From Klebsiella pneumoniae (lineage in GTDB: Bacteria; Myxococcota_A; UBA796; SXON01): a DNA stretch of 64,000 nt. A program made the translations under genes and the position numbers. The DNA lies in NCBI GenBank assembly GCA_945861635.1, contig CAMAWH010000009.1, forward strand, positions 1 to 64,000. The letters run 5' to 3'. This document shows, piece after piece, positions 58,972-64,000 of this stretch. Numbering within the stretch: the first letter of the stretch is position 1; every line of letters begins with the position of its first letter. The notes below the pieces were generated by a model. The model searched no databases, was not told the DNA's origin, and worked only from the letters and a program-made list of their open reading frames with translations.

Positions 58972-60119
58972 CCTCCATTTTGCTCGCGTTGCTGGCGTGC
59001 GTGCCCGTCGGGGCATCGGCGTGGATCGTCGCGCTTGACGGTCGGGTTGTGGACGGGACAGGAGACCCGATCCCCGACGCCGAGGTCGCGCTTGCGACGC
59101 TTGCCGGCGAACATGTCGGCACCGCCACAACCGACGCAGACGGGGCGTGGGTGTGGCCGGTGGCAACCGAAACGGAGACGGGGAATCGCCTCGCCGCGTT
59201 GGTCTACGCCAGCGGGTACGCGGAGGGGCGCGCGACGTTCAGCGTGAACTTGCCAGGTTCCCGCGCCACGACCCTGAATTCGGGTCCCCAGTCAACCTGG
59301 CAGTCGGATGTCCGTCGCCTGCCCGCAATCGTGCTCGCAGCCGAATCGGATCGCGGCACCGCGGTTGGCACGGTGCGTGACGCGATTTTGATCACGCCCG
59401 TGTCGCAGCTTGCGCTGACTTTCCGACGGGGCGCAAATGCGGGGGACGCCGATCCGATTGCGGGCGAGGCCGTGACCGACCCCGCTGGCGGGTGGACGTT
59501 TTCGGCGTCGCCGCCCGGAATGTACACCGTGACCGTCGCTGCGGGAAACACGTTTGGGGCCGCCCGATTCGGTGCGCTGCTAACGGAGGAAGGCACGACT
59601 GCCGATGGGTGGGTCTCCGGCCCGCTGGCGGACGGCCAGATGCGGGCGACGCTTGGGTGGAACAGCCCGGCAGACCTTGATCTTCACGTGAGTGCGCCGC
59701 TCAAGGGCGGGCAGGCAGGGTCGAGCGGGAATGGGCAGTACCACGTTTGGACGCAGGAGCCGACCCACCCCGACAAGGCGGCGGCGGACGGTGGGTACGA
59801 GGCGGAGTTGATGACCTTCGCAACCACGAGTCCGGGAGGGGAAACGGCGGAGATCCATGATCAACCGGGCATCGGAGAAATTCGAATTTCCGCGTTTGAC
59901 ATGTCCAACCGATCGGACAAAAGCAACCCCGCGCTTGCCGCGGCGGCGGCACGGATTCAGGTTTGGCATGGGACATCCGAGCCCGAGTATTTTGAGATTT
60001 GCCCCGGCGAGATCGCGACGCTTTGGCAGCCTCTCGGGATCGATGTCGCCACAGGCGTCGTCGTTGGAATCGAGGCGTACTCCGTCGGTGTGCAACCAGG
60101 CGATGCCGGCGCATTCTGA
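58968..60119 (+). CDS. Secreted protein with carboxypeptidase-regulatory and YfaP-like domains
   Basis: A 383-aa exported protein whose GTG start overlaps the subtilase stop by 4 bases. MTSILLALLAC may be a lipobox (Cys at residue 11), or the signal may be cleaved later at GASA. It contains a carboxypeptidase-regulatory-like beta domain (about 18-110, with VDGTGDPIPDAEVALATL), a second similar domain (about 125-210), and a C-terminal YfaP/DUF2135-like domain (LGWNSPADLDLHV, about 220-383). These domains are often found in polysaccharide- or protein-binding secreted proteins. It probably works beside the protease on the surface. Confidence 0.75.
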   Translation: MTSILLALLACVPVGASAWIVALDGRVVDGTGDPIPDAEVALATLAGEHVGTATTDADGAWVWPVATETETGNRLAALVYASGYAEGRATFSVNLPGSRATTLNSGPQSTWQSDVRRLPAIVLAAESDRGTAVGTVRDAILITPVSQLALTFRRGANAGDADPIAGEAVTDPAGGWTFSASPPGMYTVTVAAGNTFGAARFGALLTEEGTTADGWVSGPLADGQMRATLGWNSPADLDLHVSAPLKGGQAGSSGNGQYHVWTQEPTHPDKAAADGGYEAELMTFATTSPGGETAEIHDQPGIGEIRISAFDMSNRSDKSNPALAAAAARIQVWHGTSEPEYFEICPGEIATLWQPLGIDVATGVVVGIEAYSVGVQPGDAGAF

Positions 60120-60183
60120 CCCTTTTTGCCGGACACGCGAGGCCTGACGGGTTAGCCGCCGCTGCTTTGCAAGCTCCGCCCGA

Positions 60184-61266
60184 ATGACGGTGTTCCCCGA
60201 TCGGTTGGTCGCGGACATGGAGCGCCTTCCCGGCGCCCAACACTGCTATCTGAAGCAGATGTGCGCAGCCGACGGCAAAATCGCTCGCTCGGCGATTGAG
60301 GGTGCCGTAGCCCGCCTCGGTCATCCGCTCGCCGATCGCGCACGTGACTTGCTCTCGTCATTGGACAATCGAAGGTTTTTTCAGGGATTTGCCGAGGTGG
60401 CTACGCTGACCGCCCTCCACGGTGCCGGATGGCGGTTGACCGCGTTGGAAGGCTCCGGTCCCCGCTTGGAAATGCGCCGAGGCGGCGGCCCGGCGTTCAC
60501 GCTCTCCGTGCTGGCGTTCCTGCACCAGACGCGCCCTGGCGGTGACGAGGGGACGCGGCAACGCCTCGTCGATGCCTTGGCTCGCGTCGCGTCTCGCCAG
60601 CGCTTTGCGGTTCACATTCGGCGATGGCTCCCGCATGACTTCGACCCCGAGCCGATCCGGCGCGCTATCGAGATGTGGTTGCAGCAGGTACAAAGCGGGC
60701 AATGGGAAGGGCGCTACGCGTCGTACGAAGACACCCATGTGTCCCTTGAATTCTGTCTGACGGGAGAAAAGGCGAAGCCGCGCCAGTCGCCGCTCGTGCT
60801 CACGCTCGGTCCTTTCCACGCACATCGGGCGTTGGAGGTGCTGGAGCCTCGGGCCGTTCGGGAGATGGACCGCCACCAATCGTCTACCGCCCGGGACACG
60901 CCGCTTGTCCTCGCGTGCGTTTCGGATCAGCCGTGGGCGCTCAACCCGGGCTACGTCCGCGATTTTCTCTACGGTCGCGCAACGCGAACGGTTTCTGGGG
61001 AAGGTCCGATGAACTGGCAGTTTGGCGGCGGGGGCAGCGTTTGCGCGTTCCGTGACCCGCTCTATTGTGGTGTCAGCGCCGTCCTGCTCGTCGACCGGAA
61101 TCCGCGGCGGCCAGCCGAAATCTCGGTTCGCGCCTACCTGAACCCGTGGGCGAGGGAGTGCCTGGCGGCCGACGCGCTCGGTGTTCAGGCGTTCGCCGCG
61201 GTGGCCCACGAGCCGCCGCTCATGCAGTGGTACGATGCGTTGCCATCGACGGTGAGGCTCGGTTGA
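60184..61266 (+). CDS. Hypothetical protein, unknown family
   Basis: A 360-aa soluble protein with no signal or membrane segment. A first half of helices and Arg-rich loops (RRFFQGFAEVATLTALHGAG, VHIRRWLPHDFDPEPIRRAI) is followed by a second half with HQSSTARDTPLVLACVSDQP and a GGGGSVCAFRDP turn. The end, VNRNPRRPAEISVRAYLN, could be a beta-strand repeat, but no known motif stands out. Its stop lies within the overlap of a possible TTG start of the thymidine kinase gene, so the two are likely cotranscribed. No function proposed. Confidence 0.6.
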   Translation: MTVFPDRLVADMERLPGAQHCYLKQMCAADGKIARSAIEGAVARLGHPLADRARDLLSSLDNRRFFQGFAEVATLTALHGAGWRLTALEGSGPRLEMRRGGGPAFTLSVLAFLHQTRPGGDEGTRQRLVDALARVASRQRFAVHIRRWLPHDFDPEPIRRAIEMWLQQVQSGQWEGRYASYEDTHVSLEFCLTGEKAKPRQSPLVLTLGPFHAHRALEVLEPRAVREMDRHQSSTARDTPLVLACVSDQPWALNPGYVRDFLYGRATRTVSGEGPMNWQFGGGGSVCAFRDPLYCGVSAVLLVDRNPRRPAEISVRAYLNPWARECLAADALGVQAFAAVAHEPPLMQWYDALPSTVRLG

Positions 61267-61277
61267 ATCTGCACCTG

Positions 61278-61877
61278 ATGCCCCAAAATACCGGTTGGAT
61301 AGAGGTGATCGTCGGCTGCATGTTCAGCGGCAAGACGGAGGAGCTGATCCGTCGGATCCGCCGTGCGCAATACGCGCGGCAGCCCGTCGTCGTGTTCAAG
61401 CCCGGTGTGGACGCGCGGTACAGTGACGACAGCGTAGGCTCGCACTCGGGAATGCGGCTTCGTTCCTTCCAGATTGGCAAGGCCGAGGATCTTGTGCCGC
61501 TGGTGGGTGACGCCATGGTGGTCGGCATCGACGAGGGGCAGTTCCTCGGGCCCGAGCTGCCGAACATCGCCGAAAAGCTTGCGAATGAGGGCAAGCGAGT
61601 GATCGTTGCCGGGTTGGACACAGATTACCTCGGGCGCCCCTTCGAACCGATGCCACACTTGTTGGCGATTGCCGAATATATTACGAAAAACCTTGCTATT
61701 TGTGTCGTCTGCGGCAATCCCGCGGATCGATCCCAGCGCGTCGTCAATCGCGACGCACGCTTCCTCGTCGGCGAAACCGACGCGTACGAGGCGCGCTGCC
61801 GGCTTCACTGGGATCCGAGGAATTTCGAGCCGGTCCAGCAACGGCTTGAGCTCGGGAAGAACCTCAGCGAAGCGTAG
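61278..61877 (+). CDS. tdk: Thymidine kinase
   Basis: Salvages thymidine by phosphorylation to TMP. The 199-aa type II enzyme shows the Walker A motif GCMFSGKT (13-20), the catalytic-Glu segment GIDEGQFL, and the zinc-binding residues CVVCGNPADRS and CRLHWDP near the C-terminus. A TTG at 61263 that overlaps the previous stop (TTGA) is an alternative start, in keeping with the overlaps common here; ATG 61278 is the conservative choice and lies 11 bases after the previous stop. Confidence 0.94.
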   Translation: MPQNTGWIEVIVGCMFSGKTEELIRRIRRAQYARQPVVVFKPGVDARYSDDSVGSHSGMRLRSFQIGKAEDLVPLVGDAMVVGIDEGQFLGPELPNIAEKLANEGKRVIVAGLDTDYLGRPFEPMPHLLAIAEYITKNLAICVVCGNPADRSQRVVNRDARFLVGETDAYEARCRLHWDPRNFEPVQQRLELGKNLSEA

Positions 61878-61889
61878 CGTTGCGCGCCT

Positions 61890-62867
61890 TCACTCGGGCG
61901 TCGCGGCGCTGATTACGCGGTTCCACGCCCGGAGGAAATTGGCTCCCTGCGCGCAGTCAATCTCGACCTCCGACCACCCGCGACGGCGAAGTTCCGCCCA
62001 CAACGCAGGGAGTTTCGATGCATCCCCCAACCCGTCGGCGGGATGGATAAGCCCATCGAAGTCGCTTCCAAGCGCGACAACGCCGATTCCGCCGCGCCGC
62101 TTCAGATAATCGGCGTGGTCGGCGACCTTCGCGATTGTGGCTGGCTTGCCGACGAAGCTGTCGTGAAAGTTGAGGCCGATCACGCCTCCCGACCTGGCGA
62201 TGCAGTCGATCTCGTCATCGTGGAGGTTTCGCGCGTGGCCCGAAAGGGCGAATACGTTCGAGTGCGAGGCGATGACCGGTGCTCTGGACGCTGCGCACGC
62301 CTCCAGCGTGGATCTCTGGCTCGCGTGGGACACATCCACGACGATTCCGAGGCGATTCGCCTCGGCGATCAAGGCGCGACCGTCGTCCGTGAGTCCGCCG
62401 CCCCCATCCCCCGAACTACCGGCGAAACGATTGGAAAAACTCCAGGTAAGCCCGAGGGCCGCGAGCCCGCGTGCGTGGAGCGCCCGCAGCGCGGGCAGGC
62501 CCCCCTTGTCGATGCCGTGCGCGCCCTCGAGCGATACGACGAGGCCGACGCGGCCTGACGCGGCGGCGAGCACCGCCTGTGCGGGCGAGCGAACGAGCGT
62601 GACGCCATCGAGGCGCTTATCCTCCGCCTCGACCCTGGCGAATAGTGTCTCGACCTGTGCCGCCCAATCTCCATCTCGCGTCGGCCAGAGCACCATCATT
62701 GCCACGTTGGTCCCGCCCGCGCGCATCGCGGGGAGGCCGCTTTCCAGCCCCGGCGCATCAAGGCCAAGGTGCTTCCTAACCATTTGCGTAGGCGTGTCTA
62801 CATGCAAGTCCGCCTGGATGGGCGCGGCCTGTGCGAGCGCTGACGCGAGCAGCGGGAAGAGCAGCAT
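61890..62867 (-). CDS. Membrane dipeptidase-like M19 peptidase
   Basis: Zinc dipeptidase of the renal dipeptidase family, exported by a short signal peptide MLLFPLLASALAQA. The 325-aa protein has the metal-binding HxD (ADLHVDTP), the bridging Glu in VVSLEGAHG, and later His residues in DVSHAS and IASHSNVFAL. It probably hydrolyses dipeptides such as those of peptidoglycan. ATG 62867 is preferred since the longer reading up to 63335 is antisense to the next gene and not conserved. It converges with tdk over a 12-base gap. Confidence 0.9.
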   Translation of the reverse strand: MLLFPLLASALAQAAPIQADLHVDTPTQMVRKHLGLDAPGLESGLPAMRAGGTNVAMMVLWPTRDGDWAAQVETLFARVEAEDKRLDGVTLVRSPAQAVLAAASGRVGLVVSLEGAHGIDKGGLPALRALHARGLAALGLTWSFSNRFAGSSGDGGGGLTDDGRALIAEANRLGIVVDVSHASQRSTLEACAASRAPVIASHSNVFALSGHARNLHDDEIDCIARSGGVIGLNFHDSFVGKPATIAKVADHADYLKRRGGIGVVALGSDFDGLIHPADGLGDASKLPALWAELRRRGWSEVEIDCAQGANFLRAWNRVISAATPE

Positions 62868-62913
62868 GGGCCCCGTGTAACGTTGCCACTGACAAAAATA
62901 TGTCCCAAACCCC

Positions 62914-62934
62914 GCGCACCTTTGGCGCGTGCGC
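62914..62934. promoter_or_regulatory. Inverted repeat in the dipeptidase / NHL-protein divergent gap
   Basis: GCGCAC-N9-GTGCGC is a perfect 6-base inverted repeat in the 103-base region between the divergent genes. It lacks a T-rich tail, so it is not a terminator; it may be an operator for either gene. The rest of the gap has no clear promoter, only an AT-rich stretch (near 62891-62903). Confidence 0.25.
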
Positions 62935-62970
62935 TCCCCCCCTGCTAGCAGCATCCGTCGGAGTCTCTGC

Positions 62971-64000
62971 ATGTTTCTTCTCCCTGTCTCCTTCGCGTTT
63001 GCCGGTGCTTTCACGGCGTCCTCCTTACTGAAGGATCCTGCGGGCGTCGCGCACCCCGCGGACGCCGCATTCGACGGCTTGCTGGCCGAAGGCTGGGGAG
63101 AGGGAGAGATGGGCCCCGGCGTCGGGAGCTGGGTGGAGATCGACCTCGGCACGGCGACCAAGCTCGACTCCGTTTCCATCTGGCCGGGCAACCTGACCGA
63201 GGGCGCCAAGTCGTACAGGGAATACGGTCGGCCAAAGTTGATCAAGGTTCTCGTGGATGGTGTCCAGCAGGGCGAGCCGGTTCGTCTACAGGACGAGTTG
63301 CAGCGGTTGGATGTGGCGGTCGACGTCACCGGCAAGAAGGTACGGATTCAGGTAGATGACGTATTTGAAGGTATGGTTTTCGCCGATTTGTTCATCGCCG
63401 AAGTCGCGGTGAACTTTTCCGACGGAGAACGCGCAAGGGCCGTGGAGAAGGTCGAGACGTGGCGCACGGGAAAAGAGGGGCAGCGATACGCCCAGAAGTA
63501 CGATGAAGACACGCTCGCCGCCTACACCACGCACAAAGAGGATCCCGACGATTTTCCGTCCTTGCAATTCCTGATGGCGGCGGCCGGCGATGGTCCGGAA
63601 TTCCTCCGCAAGCGTGTGACGTCCTTGGTTCCTGCGGGGTACCGCGCGGCCGCCATCGTTCCTGACGACATGGCCATGAAGGCCATTCGCAAGTTGCGCG
63701 ATCCCAACGGCATCCCCGGGCTGGAAATGGCGGCCCTGCGCGCGATCGGTAAACAGCAACGCGAGATTCGCGACGTCATCGATTATTTTTACGCATGGCA
63801 GGATTTAAGTGGTGGCGGGCGTCGCAACATCAAGGCGTGGGGAGAGCGCGGCTTTGAGGTCGGTGCGCTCCAGTCGTTCGACGAGCCGTTGGCCATCGAA
63901 ATCGACACGGACGGCAACGCCTGGATCGCGGACACCGGGAACAACCGGATCCAGCGATTCAATCCCAACGGCATCAGCGATGTACAGTGGGGCGCCCCGA
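62971..64000 (+). CDS. Exported glycan-binding / NHL-repeat protein, 5' part
   Basis: Open to the right edge: 343 codons without stop. A short uncharged signal peptide (MFLLPVSFAFA or similar) is followed by a domain (about residues 25-130) that fits the NADase-type glycan-binding/discoidin-like family: EGWGEGEMGPGVGSWVEID, with SVSIWPG and GRPKLIKVLVDG. A helical linker (about 150-275) leads into NHL repeats beginning FDEPLAIEIDTDGNAWIADTGNNRIQRF, a beta-propeller that would continue beyond the window. Probably secreted and able to bind glycans or other ligands. ATG 62971 is the only good start. Confidence 0.75.
   Translation, partial: MFLLPVSFAFAGAFTASSLLKDPAGVAHPADAAFDGLLAEGWGEGEMGPGVGSWVEIDLGTATKLDSVSIWPGNLTEGAKSYREYGRPKLIKVLVDGVQQGEPVRLQDELQRLDVAVDVTGKKVRIQVDDVFEGMVFADLFIAEVAVNFSDGERARAVEKVETWRTGKEGQRYAQKYDEDTLAAYTTHKEDPDDFPSLQFLMAAAGDGPEFLRKRVTSLVPAGYRAAAIVPDDMAMKAIRKLRDPNGIPGLEMAALRAIGKQQREIRDVIDYFYAWQDLSGGGRRNIKAWGERGFEVGALQSFDEPLAIEIDTDGNAWIADTGNNRIQRFNPNGISDVQWGAP

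Noticed and set aside
1-64000. tRNA, rRNA, insertion sequences, prophage, integrase or defence islands
   Set aside because: I found no transposase, integrase, phage or defence gene, no terminal inverted repeats, and no cloverleaf or rRNA sequence in the intergenic regions, which are all short.

Overview
The window looks like chromosomal DNA of a Myxococcota bacterium (the former deltaproteobacterial myxobacteria), probably a lineage without a close cultured relative. By eye it is GC-rich throughout. The evidence is a complete 14-gene nuo operon, many lipoproteins and surface proteins with MopE-type Cys/Asp repeats, FG-GAP/VCBS repeats, VWA and lamin-tail domains, two subtilases ending in MYXO-CTERM-like tails, a tandem double UvrA preceded by a Myxococcus-like LexA operator, and heavy use of ATGA/GTGA stop-start overlaps. 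I see no IS element, prophage, CRISPR array, tRNA or rRNA. No stretch of more than about 150 bases lacks a gene.

Layout. 1-148: short structured intergenic segment ending in a strong terminator. 148-3056 (minus): dapA-dapB (lysine/diaminopimelate pathway) and an outer-membrane barrel protein. 3083-5428: a small SxtJ-like membrane protein, a DUF5989 protein, an AT-rich patch with two perfect DnaA boxes, and a large membrane protein. 5452-10059: a MopE-repeat lipoprotein, an unknown protein, a multifunctional beta-oxidation enzyme (SDR-SCP2-MaoC) and a PilZ-like protein. 10094-13026 (plus): a glycosyltransferase-radical SAM fusion and RNase HI. 13059-19827 (minus): a dicarboxylate/glutamate symporter, a MopE/fibrinogen-like lipoprotein, a four-lipoprotein operon holding two PHM-type copper monooxygenase paralogues and a c-type-cytochrome-like protein, and an archaeal-type RNase HII. 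19936-33937 (plus): nuoA to nuoN. 33999-41394 (plus): five tightly coupled genes for exported proteins. 41452-51262: a GYF/SH3b membrane protein, a flavodoxin-like protein, double uvrA, an FG-GAP lipoprotein, a nitrilase-family amidase and a DUF2505 protein. 51355-60119: a degenerate subtilase with FG-GAP repeats coupled to tyrS and a methyltransferase, mpg (3-methyladenine glycosylase), and a lipoprotein/active subtilase/YfaP-like operon. 60184-64000: an unknown protein, thymidine kinase, a membrane dipeptidase, and a glycan-binding/NHL protein running off the end.

How the genes fit together. Housekeeping functions (lysine synthesis, complex I, tyrosyl-tRNA charging, DNA repair, RNases H) are interleaved with many secreted or surface-anchored proteins. 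The best candidates for something undescribed are (1) the exported copper-monooxygenase/cytochrome-like operon at 16362-19167, and (2) a lipoprotein export convention in which the lipobox cysteine lies at residue 8-11 with no positively charged n-region. At 17695 an in-frame stop two codons upstream rules out a longer signal peptide. Other notable points are a LexA-like operator before the double uvrA, a VWA protein with what reads as a circularly permuted lamin-tail domain inserted, and the glycosyltransferase-radical SAM fusion. Where start codons were ambiguous I used operon overlaps and signal peptides to choose.
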